This document shows positions 8,292 through 16,427 of a DNA stretch of 36,054 nucleotides, one piece after another. The number at the start of each line of letters is the position of its first letter. Within the stretch, counting starts at the first letter, position 1. The stretch comes from Oscillospiraceae bacterium (GTDB taxonomy: Bacteria > Bacillota > Clostridia > Oscillospirales > Oscillospiraceae), in assembly GCA_017516925.1 (NCBI GenBank), contig JAFXAQ010000057.1, positions 1-36,054 on the forward strand, read 5' to 3'. A program made the position numbers and the translations under genes. The notes under the pieces are model-generated. The model was not told where the DNA came from and made no database searches. It saw only the letters and a program-made list of their open reading frames with translations.

Positions 8292-8799
8292 ATTTCTCTC
8301 CAAACAGATGGGTTAATTTTCTGGATTTTATGCAGTAATACAGGGCAGTGCCCAAGCTCAGCAGCACAGCCAGCTCTCCAACTGCCACATAAAAGGCATT
8401 GAGCCAGAAGCCACCGCCGATATACACCGCCAGCTCCCAGCCAACCAGCAAGGCATTCCATACCGCCGGCAGCACCATCGCAGGCAGCGGATAGCCCCGG
8501 ATTTTCCAGTTTCTCGTCAGGTACATACCGCCAACTGCCAAAAAGGTGGCAAGGGTGCCCACCAGCATATCCAGCGGCAGGGCGCCGGCGAAGCTGAGAT
8601 TATACAAAAAGCAGCCAAGGGACAAGCCGGGAACAGCCGCCGGGGTAAACAGCGCCAGCACACACAGCGCCTCAGATGCCCGGAACTGAACGGCAAAGGA
8701 GGTTGAATCCGGAAATAAGAAATTTTGCATATGGGTCAGCACCACATACAAGGTGGCAAGCATCGCAGAATGGGTTAATGCTCTAATCTTTTTTCGCAT
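8284..8799 (-). CDS. queT: QueT family queuosine-precursor transporter
   Basis: The 171-aa integral membrane protein has about five to six hydrophobic segments and the QueT-type block FAVQFRASEALCVLALF, followed by PGLSLGCFLYNL. QueT proteins are thought to be substrate-binding (S) components of ECF-type importers that take up a queuosine precursor such as preQ1 or queuine. The ATG at 8799 has AGGAG at the right distance; an in-frame extension to 8838 runs into the riboswitch terminator and is rejected. The assignment is strengthened by a preQ1-I-like aptamer and an intrinsic terminator directly upstream. No ECF energising genes or queuosine biosynthesis genes are present in this window. Confidence 0.88.
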   Translation of the reverse strand: MRKKIRALTHSAMLATLYVVLTHMQNFLFPDSTSFAVQFRASEALCVLALFTPAAVPGLSLGCFLYNLSFAGALPLDMLVGTLATFLAVGGMYLTRNWKIRGYPLPAMVLPAVWNALLVGWELAVYIGGGFWLNAFYVAVGELAVLLSLGTALYYCIKSRKLTHLFGEKYD

Positions 8800-8840
8800 G
8801 ATTTCTCCTAACGGACAGTTTCTCTTAGGCTTAAACATAC

Positions 8841-8863
8841 AAAAATGGGCGCAGTGCGCCCAT
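8841..8863 (-). terminator. Riboswitch expression-platform terminator
   Basis: On the minus strand AUGGGCGC / GCGCCCAU with a 3-nt ACU loop (8845-8863) is followed by UUUUU (8845-8841). It sits 6 nt past the aptamer tail and 41 nt before the queT start, the usual position for a ligand-controlled terminator. preQ1 binding would be expected to favour termination. Confidence 0.85.
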
Positions 8864-8869
8864 CGAAAT

Positions 8870-8909
8870 CCCTAGTTTTGTTTACGGACAGGATGGTTGC
8901 GAACTGTCC
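8870..8909 (-). ncRNA. preQ1-I riboswitch aptamer
   Basis: On the minus strand the RNA folds as P1 GGACAG / CUGUCC with a loop starting UUCGCAACC, followed by the A-rich tail GUAAACAAAACUAGGG. This matches the known layout of class I preQ1 aptamers: a short stem, a C-containing loop, then an AAAAC tail ending in GG that forms the pseudoknot with loop CC. It lies in the leader of queT, the expected target of a preQ1 sensor, and upstream of an intrinsic terminator. The pattern was recognised by eye; a covariance-model score was not computed. Confidence 0.85.
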
Positions 8910-8925
8910 TATTGAATTTTGCACT

Positions 8926-8954
8926 ATTATACTGGAGATTATTCCGGTTGTCAA
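8926..8954 (-). promoter_or_regulatory. Promoter of the queT operon
   Basis: A perfect sigma-A promoter on the minus strand has TTGACA (8954-8949), a 17-nt spacer and TATAAT (8931-8926). Transcription would start about 10 nt before the riboswitch aptamer. Confidence 0.93.
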
Positions 8955-8992
8955 GTTCAGGAGGCTGCCTGCCACAGCTTGCAAGCAGTCAG

Positions 8993-9018
8993 CGGGACGG
9001 GAAACCCGTCCCCTACAG
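8993..9018. repeat. REP-like palindrome with TGTAGGGG end
   Basis: GGGACGGG (8994-9001) / CCCGTCCC (9005-9012) with an AAA loop is followed on the plus strand by CTACA; read on the minus strand it is TGTAGGGG then the palindrome. A diverged copy lies at 16137-16166. The head resembles the GTAGGGGGCGGCG repeat inside the transposase gene at 22662. Confidence 0.65.
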
Positions 9019-9027
9019 ACAATGGCG

Positions 9028-9064
9028 AAAAAGGACCGCCGGGGCGGAAGCCCCGGCGGTTTTT
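9028..9064. terminator. Terminator of the 2203-aa gene
   Basis: Inverted repeat ACCGCCGGGGC (9035-9045) / GCCCCGGCGGT (9050-9060) has a GGAA loop; on the minus strand it is followed by CC and five T residues. It lies 13 nt after the stop codon. The same hairpin, with one loop change, ends the paralogous gene at 16388-16413. Confidence 0.9.
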
Positions 9065-9073
9065 AGTTGGGGA

Positions 9074-12000
9074 TTAGACTTCTACGTCTACGTCGGTATC
9101 TTCGGGAGTTACGCCCTCGCCTTCGCCGCCCTCAACGTCAACCTTGACGTCGATGTTGGTGAAGTCGTCAGCGTAAGCGCTCATACCCAGCTCGAACCAG
9201 GTGTCATAGAATGCCTTGACAGCTTCCTGATCCTTTGCGTAGTCAGCCCAGTTCTGGTCGATGGTAACCAGCACATCGTGCAGGCTCCAAGCGTTGCCAG
9301 TCTTCTTGCCCACATTCTCGGTGTCGGCAACCAGGGTGTCTACCACGCCGTCGCCGTCCACATCCAGCTGGATGTAAGCGTTGGCATAAATCTTCATCTT
9401 GCCGTAAGCAGCGTTCTTCTCAGCAGTACGGGTCTCCTTGAAGATGCCGGTGACGGAGGAGGAGGTAGCGTAGGTGCCGGATGCGAAGTCAGTCAGCACA
9501 GTGCGCTGATCGTCGCTGGTCTGCACAGCGCCGGGCACATCGTTCAGGGACAGAGCCACGCCGTAAGCGGAAACCAGTCCAGCCAGAACGTCGTCGCACT
9601 TATACTGAGCGCCGTAGTACAGGCCAGCTGCATCGGTTCTCAGGTTCACGTCGGTGATAGCCATAGCCAGAGCGTGAGCAGAGGTCTTGCCCTCGATGGT
9701 GACAGTGATGTAGCGGATAGCTTCATCGTCAACAATTACGTTGTTGTCACGTACCAGAGTGATGGTGTCAGCCACGGTTGCGGTTCTGTAGCCGTCGAAG
9801 TCTGCGTTTGCAGAGTCGAACAGGTGGACAGTACCGGTACCGGTGATGGCAACCTCAGCAAGCTCGCCATTGCCAGCCAGGTCAATGAGATACTCACCGC
9901 CGGTCAGTGCCAGAGCAGTGTCGATACCCAGCTGGATGTACTTGCCATCTGCATAGGTGTAAGCAGCAACAGCAGCAGCGTTGTCTGCATACCAGGTAAT
10001 CTCGTCGCCGTTGACGATAGCCACGCCAACAAGGATCAGCTGGTTGTCAATGGTGGTCAGGGTTGCGCCGCAGTCAATGATAGTGATGCAGCCCTTCACA
10101 TCCTCAACGTTTTCGCAAGCAACCGTGAAGGGAGCGTTTGCGACAACGCCGGAAACCTGAACGCTTGCGCCCTCGGTCAGACCGGAGATGTCCATCAAGG
10201 TCTCAGAGCTATTGCCAACGTTCAAAGCGTACACGCCGTCAGCAGAAGTGATCTGAGGAGCGTCCTTCAGGATCAGGTTGCCAACACCGTGATGTACCGC
10301 ACCATTGATGGTGACGCTACCAATGGTCAGAGTGGATACAGTCTCATCGTTGGAGGACAGGAACACATCGCGGCCATCTGCCTTAGTGTCGTTACCGCCC
10401 ATACCGCCCTGGATTGTACCACCCAGGAGCTGTACGTCTTTGATTCTGTAGCCACGGATGTTTGCGCCATAGCTCTGGCCGCCAAAGTCTGCGCCGCCGT
10501 AGATATCCTCATCGCCAACGGGCAGCTTGCCGTTTGCAATCAGACCGCCAGTCATAATGAAGGTAATATTGCCATTACTTGCGGAGCCATCCAGGAAGAT
10601 GTTACCGCCAGCGCCCTTGAACTTCTCAACCGTACCGCCGGTAATGGTGCCGGAAGTGGTGAAGGTACCATTTGCAAAGTAGATGTTACCGCCGCCGCCA
10701 CCAGCAACGCCTTCGGGGTCATAGGGCAGGAAGCCGTCAGAGATCACAGCGTCTGCACCGATATTCAGGTCTGCGCCGTTAACATAGATATTACCACCGT
10801 TCTGAGCAACACCGCCGGTGACGACACCGCCGTTGATGGTAACCTCAGCAGCATTGTTGTTAGCAAAGATGTTACCGCCGTTTTTAGCCTCACCGCCGGA
10901 GATGGTACCGCCGGTCATAACGAGCTTCGCACCGTCGATATAGGTAGCCTCACCGGAACGGGAACCAATCCGCACAGTGCCGGAGTTTTCACCGGATGCA
11001 CCGCCAATGATTTCGCCGCCCTCCAGATAGAATTCGCCAACAGAGGGACCGTATTTCTCATTGTCAGGCTGACCCTGGACAAAGACAGCAGTGGGGTACA
11101 GGTTATTGACCTTCTTGGAAGCGTCGATGACGCCGCCCTTCATAGTGAACTTACCGCCGTTGGTGGCAACGTGCACAACAGGTGCGTCGGTGGTACAAGC
11201 CTCGTGGGTGGTCAGGGTAACGTTGTCGTACAGACGTGCCCAGCTGGATGCGCCGGCGCCGCCCATATGGATGACGGTTGCGCTGCCGGAAGCGGTCTGC
11301 CAACCGGTAACGGTGGACATTTCTTCTGCGGTATTCAGCAGAACCAAGCCCTGGGTGCTGGAGAAGGCATGGCCGGCAGTGATTGTCTCTGCGCCATCCG
11401 CTGCCACAGCAGTGATGTCGTAACCGTTGAGGTTGAAGATCACATTCTCATAGGTGCTCATCACGTTGGTGGTGTACTCCAGGTCTGCGGACAGATAGAA
11501 GTGGAGCGTAATCACGCCGCTGGTATCCGACAGAGTATTGTTTACATCGTGGAAGCCGTTCTTGGCAACATAAGCGTTGAAGTCGGTCCACTGAACCAGC
11601 TGACCGCAATCGGGACAGAATGCATAGCCATTGTATGCCTCGGGATTGAACTCATCCGGGTCGGGAGTGCTCAGCTTAATTGCGTGATTTTCAACTGTGG
11701 CAGCAACGCCGGTGACGGAGGACAGGGTGCCGGTGGCGCCGTCTTCCACGTAAGCCTTGGTCACGTCGATGGTGTTGTTGGTGAGCAGGTCAGCCGCTGC
11801 GTTGACAGCAGCAGTACCGGTCCAGCCGGACTTGAAGGTGGTCAAGCCGCCGGTGATTTCCACAGCGCTGAGCTTAGCCTCATCAAAAATGTTCAGCTTG
11901 CCCTGAGACACAGTCATTGCGCCCTGGAGGTCTGCATCCTCGTAAATGTTATACACGGTGCCGCCGCCGCCGGTGAAGCCGACCATGCCATTTGCAGAAG

Positions 12001-15000
12001 CGATGTAGGTACCGCCATACAGGTTGACAGTTCCAGTGTAGGGATAGAAGATGTAAGCAGCGGTAGCCTGTACGGTGCCGTCGCCCATAACGTTCACGAA
12101 ACCAGAGTTACCGGCATAAATCTTGCCGCCCTGCATGGTCAGGGTCTTGCCGTTGAGGTACAGGCAGAAGGTGTTGCCCACAGCGCCGCCCTCGTAGCCC
12201 TCGGGCTTGCCCACATTAGTAGCGGTGTAGAACAGGTTGGTTGCTGTGTTGGTGATATCGTCAGCCAGGTAGTAGTGGTAGTGGGTGCCGGTGGGATAGA
12301 GGGTGGTCCAGGTTTCGCCCAGCGCTTCCCATTGCACGGTTGTGCCACAAGCACGGCAGTAGCCGGTAGCGGTCTCTGCATCGAAGGAGGTATCAATGGA
12401 CAGCTGACCGTCAGCATAGATATATGCTGCGCCGCTGGCGTCGGTTACGGTACCCTTCAGGGCATCGCCGCCCACTGCTACGTTAGCAGCAGGAACCTTG
12501 GTGCCGTCCAGAACAGCGGAGGCATCCAGAACCAAGGTGCCGGTCCAGCCAGCATCCAGGTTCACCTTGCCGGTGCCGGAAACGACGACCTTGTTGACGC
12601 TGGAGGCGCCATACAGGTACAGGTTACCGGTAGGTGCCTTGAAGGTGCCGTTGAAGGTAGCGCCGTCATACATATAAATCTTGGCATTGGCAGTATCCAG
12701 GGTGTTGATGACAGGGCTGCCTGCGTTGTAGGTACCGCCGTACAGACGGACATTGGAGGTCTCGGCATAGAACAGAGCTTCCGTGCCGGTGTAGGTGATA
12801 GTGCTGCCCTCGCCGAAGATGGTCAGGTCACAACCCCAGCCGGACTGAAGCCTGCCCTTGGTGGTCAGGTTCTTGCCGTTGAGCTCCAGGCAGACAGAGG
12901 AAACGGCGGCATAATCATTGTTTTCACGTCTGACGTTAACAAATACATCGTTGCCGGTGTAGTTTACGTCATCAGACAGGAAGTAGTGCAGGTGCTTTGC
13001 GCCGTCAGCATCAGTCTGGACAAGGCCGATGTTGGTGTCACCGCTGAGTGCTGTCCAGGTAACAAATGCCTTACACTGGGGACAGTAGTTGGTAGCAGCA
13101 GAGGGGTTAAAGGTAACATCCATCTGCAGAGCGCCGCCGCTGTTGACCAGCTTGGTGCTGTCCGCCAGGGTCAAAGTACCGGTGAAGTCGCCGGTAGCCG
13201 CGCCGTATCTGGCGGCAATCACGCCGTCAGCGTAGACGCCGTCCTTGAGGGAGGCCAGAGTCGCGGTGCCGGTCCAGCCGGCATCGATAACCAGCTTACC
13301 GTTGGCAACGGCAGTATTGCCGTTGGCATCGGTCAAATAGGTGTCGATAGTGACGTTGCTTGCCGTGGTGGTGCCATAGAAGGTGGTGGTACCGGAGGCG
13401 AGCTCCACTCTGCCATTGGCAGTCACGTCATACAGGTTGGTAGTGCCGCCGGTTACCTGGATGATGGGCTTATAAACCTCTGCATCGGTAGCCTGGGTGG
13501 AAGTGTAGGTACCGCCGTAGATGTTGGTGGGTACGCTGGTCACAATACCGCCCTGGTGGACCTCACCGGTGTAGTTAATAGCACCGCCGTCGCCGGCAAT
13601 GATGTTCATATAAGCGCCAGCGCCGCCGGCAAAGACACGGGAAGCAGTGGTCAAGGTGTGACCGTTCAGGTTGATACAGCCGCCAACCTTGTACAGGCCA
13701 ATCCACTGACCGCCGGTGCCGTCGTGGCTAATGTCCTTAGACAGGTAGTAATGGAAGGGAGACAGGGTGCCGTCGGAGTTGTCCTTGAAGCCAAGGGCAT
13801 CATTGTCCGTGCACACTTCAATCCATTCCACAGGACCAGCTTCCTCGCCGCAGGCTTCGCAGTAAGCATAGCCATCGCAGGCTGCAGGGTCGAACTCGCC
13901 CCAGACGGGAGTCTTGGGAGAATAGACCAGCGCGCCGTTAACGTTCTTATAGGGAGTACCGGCGACAGACTTGATGCTGCCGGGGAAGTCGCCGGAGGCA
14001 ACTGCGTTAGCAGCCAGAATGGTCTTGCCGTCTTCTGCCAGCAGGCCGTCAGCAACGGTCAGAACAGCTTCGCCGTTCCAGTTGGCAGCTACGGTCATCA
14101 GACCGGTGCCGGAGAGCCGCAGATCGGTAACGGCTGCGTTGCCATACAGGGTGACCTTACCCTGAGACAAAGCTGTAATACCCTGAAGCGTTGCATTGCC
14201 GTAGAGGTTGACCTTAGAGCCGGAGCCACCCATCTTGAGGGCTGTGCCCCCGGTCTTGGCAATATAGTTGCCGCCGTACAGGTTGAGGGTACAAGTATAG
14301 GGAGTTATCAAAGTACTGTAGGTAGTGGTCAGCGTGCCATCTCCAATGACATTAAACACGCCACTGAAACCGCCATACAAGTACTGGGTCAGAGTCAAGG
14401 TCTTGTTGTTCAGGTACACACAGGCCTTGGGTGCGACGTTCGCGGCAGAGCCGTTGCTGTCTTCTGCGTACAGGAACGCATTCTTTGCACCTGTTGCAGT
14501 CATATCCTCAGGAACATAGTAGTGGGGATGTGCGCCATCTGTGCCAAGTGTGGGCACTGTTGCGGGCAGAGCTGTCCAGGCAACGTATGCGTCACAGGCT
14601 GCACAGTAGTTGGTCTCTGCAGCAGGATCAAAGGTGGCATTCACCTTCAGGACGCCGTTGCTGCTGACCAGCGTATCGCCATTGGGTCTGGTCAGAGTGC
14701 CGGTGAAGGCGCCTTCCACGACGCTGCTGGCAGCCAGGCTGGCAGCAAAGTCCACAGTCGCAGAGCCGGACCAGCCCTCTTTCACGGTAAGCACGCTGCC
14801 GGCGCCAACAGAAAGGTTGGTAGCCGTTGCGTTGCCGCCCAGGGTAGCAGGGGTGCTACGGATCAGATTCACCGTGCCGTTTACGGTGCCGCCCAGGAGA
14901 TTCAAAGAGGAGCCGGCGTCATACATTGCGCTGGCAGTCTTGTAGCCCAGGGTCAAGTCACCGTTGACGGTACCGCCGGCGATTTTCACATTGGCATAGC

Positions 15001-15685
15001 CTCTGTTGGGATTGGTGTTTGTGGTGTTGGTGCCGTAGGTATAGATCGCCTCGCCGGTGCCGCCATCGACAGTACCGCCGTAGATGTAAGCTCTACCGCC
15101 GTTGGCGCCAATGGTCAGCAGGGGGTGAGACACGCCCTCGGAGTTTACCAGAGTGCCGCTGTGCATTTCAAAGCAACCGGAAGCCTTACCGCCGTTGATT
15201 GATATAATGGTACCGGCGTTGGCAGTAACGACTTTACCGCCGTAGACAGTACCCGTGCCCATCAGGTCAAAGTTCTGGGTACAGCTGAAGGGACGCGCAG
15301 AGGTAGTGCTGGCCGCTGCAGGCTTGACATCGTGTCCGTTGAGGTGGAAGCAGATGTTCTCATAGGTCTGCAGAGCATTGGTTGTGTACTCCAGGTCTTC
15401 GGTCAGATAGTAGTGGAAGCGGGGTGTTGTGCCAGCAATATTCTGAACGGTGTCAGCGTGCTGACCGGTGTAGACCTCCCACTGCGCATCCGCCTTACAA
15501 ACGGGGCAGTACGCAGTCTGGGTTCCTTCCAGGAAGACCAGATTGTCTGCAACTGTGGTCTTCACAGTTTCAGACGCTTCTTCTGCTTTTGCTTCGATTG
15601 CGGGAATGCCTGTCACAGGGGTCATAGACAGGACCATTGCCAAAACAACCAGAAAGCTCAGCAATCTTTTGATGTTTACATGCAT
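9074..15685 (-). CDS. Giant secreted modular beta-helix-like protein A (2203 aa)
   Basis: I do not recognise a named family. A signal peptide is clear: a basic start, the hydrophobic stretch LLSFLVVLAMVLS, then an Ala-rich region around AIEAKAEEAS. Six modules of roughly 240-300 residues follow, each opening with an aromatic-C-x2-C-x5-W knuckle (first residues 59, 360, 608, 867, 1109, 1356; in the third the spacing to W is 8), then an HYYL-type strand and an LNG strand, then Gly/Thr/Asn-rich turns suggestive of a right-handed beta-helix. Module six is enlarged and carries GGNIF/GGNIY repeats. Residues from about 1828 onward are shared with paralogue B. The tail is acidic; no LPXTG, S-layer homology or membrane anchor was seen, so it is probably released or held non-covalently. 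ATG 15685 follows AGGAGG; the TTG at 15706 lies upstream of that site and is not a start. Confidence 0.8.
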   Translation of the reverse strand: MHVNIKRLLSFLVVLAMVLSMTPVTGIPAIEAKAEEASETVKTTVADNLVFLEGTQTAYCPVCKADAQWEVYTGQHADTVQNIAGTTPRFHYYLTEDLEYTTNALQTYENICFHLNGHDVKPAAASTTSARPFSCTQNFDLMGTGTVYGGKVVTANAGTIISINGGKASGCFEMHSGTLVNSEGVSHPLLTIGANGGRAYIYGGTVDGGTGEAIYTYGTNTTNTNPNRGYANVKIAGGTVNGDLTLGYKTASAMYDAGSSLNLLGGTVNGTVNLIRSTPATLGGNATATNLSVGAGSVLTVKEGWSGSATVDFAASLAASSVVEGAFTGTLTRPNGDTLVSSNGVLKVNATFDPAAETNYCAACDAYVAWTALPATVPTLGTDGAHPHYYVPEDMTATGAKNAFLYAEDSNGSAANVAPKACVYLNNKTLTLTQYLYGGFSGVFNVIGDGTLTTTYSTLITPYTCTLNLYGGNYIAKTGGTALKMGGSGSKVNLYGNATLQGITALSQGKVTLYGNAAVTDLRLSGTGLMTVAANWNGEAVLTVADGLLAEDGKTILAANAVASGDFPGSIKSVAGTPYKNVNGALVYSPKTPVWGEFDPAACDGYAYCEACGEEAGPVEWIEVCTDNDALGFKDNSDGTLSPFHYYLSKDISHDGTGGQWIGLYKVGGCINLNGHTLTTASRVFAGGAGAYMNIIAGDGGAINYTGEVHQGGIVTSVPTNIYGGTYTSTQATDAEVYKPIIQVTGGTTNLYDVTANGRVELASGTTTFYGTTTASNVTIDTYLTDANGNTAVANGKLVIDAGWTGTATLASLKDGVYADGVIAARYGAATGDFTGTLTLADSTKLVNSGGALQMDVTFNPSAATNYCPQCKAFVTWTALSGDTNIGLVQTDADGAKHLHYFLSDDVNYTGNDVFVNVRRENNDYAAVSSVCLELNGKNLTTKGRLQSGWGCDLTIFGEGSTITYTGTEALFYAETSNVRLYGGTYNAGSPVINTLDTANAKIYMYDGATFNGTFKAPTGNLYLYGASSVNKVVVSGTGKVNLDAGWTGTLVLDASAVLDGTKVPAANVAVGGDALKGTVTDASGAAYIYADGQLSIDTSFDAETATGYCRACGTTVQWEALGETWTTLYPTGTHYHYYLADDITNTATNLFYTATNVGKPEGYEGGAVGNTFCLYLNGKTLTMQGGKIYAGNSGFVNVMGDGTVQATAAYIFYPYTGTVNLYGGTYIASANGMVGFTGGGGTVYNIYEDADLQGAMTVSQGKLNIFDEAKLSAVEITGGLTTFKSGWTGTAAVNAAADLLTNNTIDVTKAYVEDGATGTLSSVTGVAATVENHAIKLSTPDPDEFNPEAYNGYAFCPDCGQLVQWTDFNAYVAKNGFHDVNNTLSDTSGVITLHFYLSADLEYTTNVMSTYENVIFNLNGYDITAVAADGAETITAGHAFSSTQGLVLLNTAEEMSTVTGWQTASGSATVIHMGGAGASSWARLYDNVTLTTHEACTTDAPVVHVATNGGKFTMKGGVIDASKKVNNLYPTAVFVQGQPDNEKYGPSVGEFYLEGGEIIGGASGENSGTVRIGSRSGEATYIDGAKLVMTGGTISGGEAKNGGNIFANNNAAEVTINGGVVTGGVAQNGGNIYVNGADLNIGADAVISDGFLPYDPEGVAGGGGGNIYFANGTFTTSGTITGGTVEKFKGAGGNIFLDGSASNGNITFIMTGGLIANGKLPVGDEDIYGGADFGGQSYGANIRGYRIKDVQLLGGTIQGGMGGNDTKADGRDVFLSSNDETVSTLTIGSVTINGAVHHGVGNLILKDAPQITSADGVYALNVGNSSETLMDISGLTEGASVQVSGVVANAPFTVACENVEDVKGCITIIDCGATLTTIDNQLILVGVAIVNGDEITWYADNAAAVAAYTYADGKYIQLGIDTALALTGGEYLIDLAGNGELAEVAITGTGTVHLFDSANADFDGYRTATVADTITLVRDNNVIVDDEAIRYITVTIEGKTSAHALAMAITDVNLRTDAAGLYYGAQYKCDDVLAGLVSAYGVALSLNDVPGAVQTSDDQRTVLTDFASGTYATSSSVTGIFKETRTAEKNAAYGKMKIYANAYIQLDVDGDGVVDTLVADTENVGKKTGNAWSLHDVLVTIDQNWADYAKDQEAVKAFYDTWFELGMSAYADDFTNIDVKVDVEGGEGEGVTPEDTDVDVEV

Positions 15686-15978
15686 TTTCTTGTTTCCTCC
15701 TAACAAAAAAATTTGATTAAACGGTGGGGGTGTGTCCCCTCAGGTACAAATCCCGTCCGGTAGCCAAAAAACCTATATGTCACGCTGAAGGTTTCCGGGG
15801 TCAACGGCAGTTCCCGGCTTAGGCTTCAGAATGACAGATGGGCCTTTTGGCTTCCCCCCGGTTCCGATGCCACATATGTAAGGAAACGGAGGGCCAGACA
15901 GGGTCTTCCCTGTTGTTTAAAAGGTTTTATGTGCGCCCCATGGGTACAAAATCCCCATAGAGACAAACACTTACTATA
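15686..15978 (-). promoter_or_regulatory. Long structured 5' leader of gene A
   Basis: About 285 nt separate the inferred promoter from the start codon. At the 5' end is a hairpin (ATGGG...CCCAT). Near the 3' end GGGG-ACACA-CCCC is followed by the ACCGTTT..TCAAATTT block and AGGAGG. Both ends correspond to parts of the much shorter leader of gene B; the middle is occupied by an extra palindromic repeat (15778-15836). Confidence 0.6.
15778..15836. repeat. Imperfect inverted repeat inserted in the gene A leader
   Basis: TGTCACGCTGAAG (15778-15790) and CTTCAGAATGACA (15824-15836) pair at 11 of 13 positions and enclose a second GC-rich palindrome. It looks like a small palindromic repeat element; the corresponding stretch is absent from the gene B leader. 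Confidence 0.6.
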
Positions 15979-16007
15979 TTTATACCATCTTTTCTACCAT
16001 TTTGCAA
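15979..16007 (-). promoter_or_regulatory. Promoter of gene A
   Basis: Minus-strand TTGCAA (16007-16002), 17-nt spacer, TATAAA (15984-15979). The spacer (ATGGTAGAAAAGATGG core) is closely similar to that of the gene B promoter, which also has TTGCAA with a 17-nt spacer. Confidence 0.8.
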
Positions 16008-16136
16008 ATGTTTTTTTATACATTTTTTACAAAACCTATATATGCTATGGAAAAAGGTGGAAACACCCCATCTATAGACATATTCCAAATTTCAAAGGCG
16101 CATTTCGTGCACCTTGCACAATGGCAATGGTGAACC

Positions 16137-16320
16137 GGCGGGACAGGAAACCCGTCCCGCCTACAGGAAGGAACGGATCCCTCGGCTACGCTCGGGATGA
16201 CAGGGGGGATTGAGAATTGATAGTTGATAATTAGGGACTGATTGCCACGGCCAACTTTGTCAGCCTCGCAATGACGTTGGAGGGACGATGGAGATTGCCA
16301 CGTCCCCTTACACAGGGGAG
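16137..16320. repeat. Cluster of decayed intergenic palindromic repeats
   Basis: This gap holds several short repeat remnants in a row: a palindrome GGCGGGACAGG / CCCGTCCCGCC with TACAGG end (16137-16166), an ATCCC...GGGAT repeat (16179-16200), an iteron run ATTGAGA-ATTGATA-GTTGATA (16209-16229) like the termini of the element at 21518, and an ATTGCCACG...GCAATGAC repeat (16241-16274) with a second ATTGCCACG at 16294. No coding potential was found in it. Confidence 0.55.
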
Positions 16321-16380
16321 GCTTGACCCTGCGGCGGGTCTGGGCTTTTGGAACCACACTGCCGGTGGTTTTCTTCTTAC

Positions 16381-16416
16381 AAAAAGGACCGCCGGGGCGG
16401 ATGCCCCGGCGGTTTT
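16381..16416. terminator. Terminator of the 1353-aa gene
   Basis: Inverted repeat ACCGCCGGGGC (16388-16398) / GCCCCGGCGGT (16403-16413) has a GGAT loop and is followed on the minus strand by CC and T residues. It is the same hairpin as at 9035-9060 with a single loop difference. Confidence 0.9.
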
Positions 16417-16427
16417 CTGTTCAGGGA

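Noticed and set aside
9074-9200. Sortase or S-layer anchor at the C-terminus of protein A
   Set aside because: No LPXTG, hydrophobic tail or SLH repeats; it ends in an acidic stretch.
8897-15202. 2101-codon open frame on the plus strand
   Set aside because: It is the in-register antisense of gene A, without ribosome binding site or recognisable domains; the minus frame has signal peptide, site and repeated modules.
15683-15706. TTG start for gene A at 15706 (and likewise 20510 for gene B)
   Set aside because: The TTG lies upstream of the AGGAGG, which would then be translated; the ATG 10 nt after the site fits a signal peptide start.
15686-15978. Known riboswitch class (for example c-di-GMP) in the gene A leader
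   Set aside because: The conserved aptamer motifs were not found; the leader is explained by two hairpins and an inserted palindrome.
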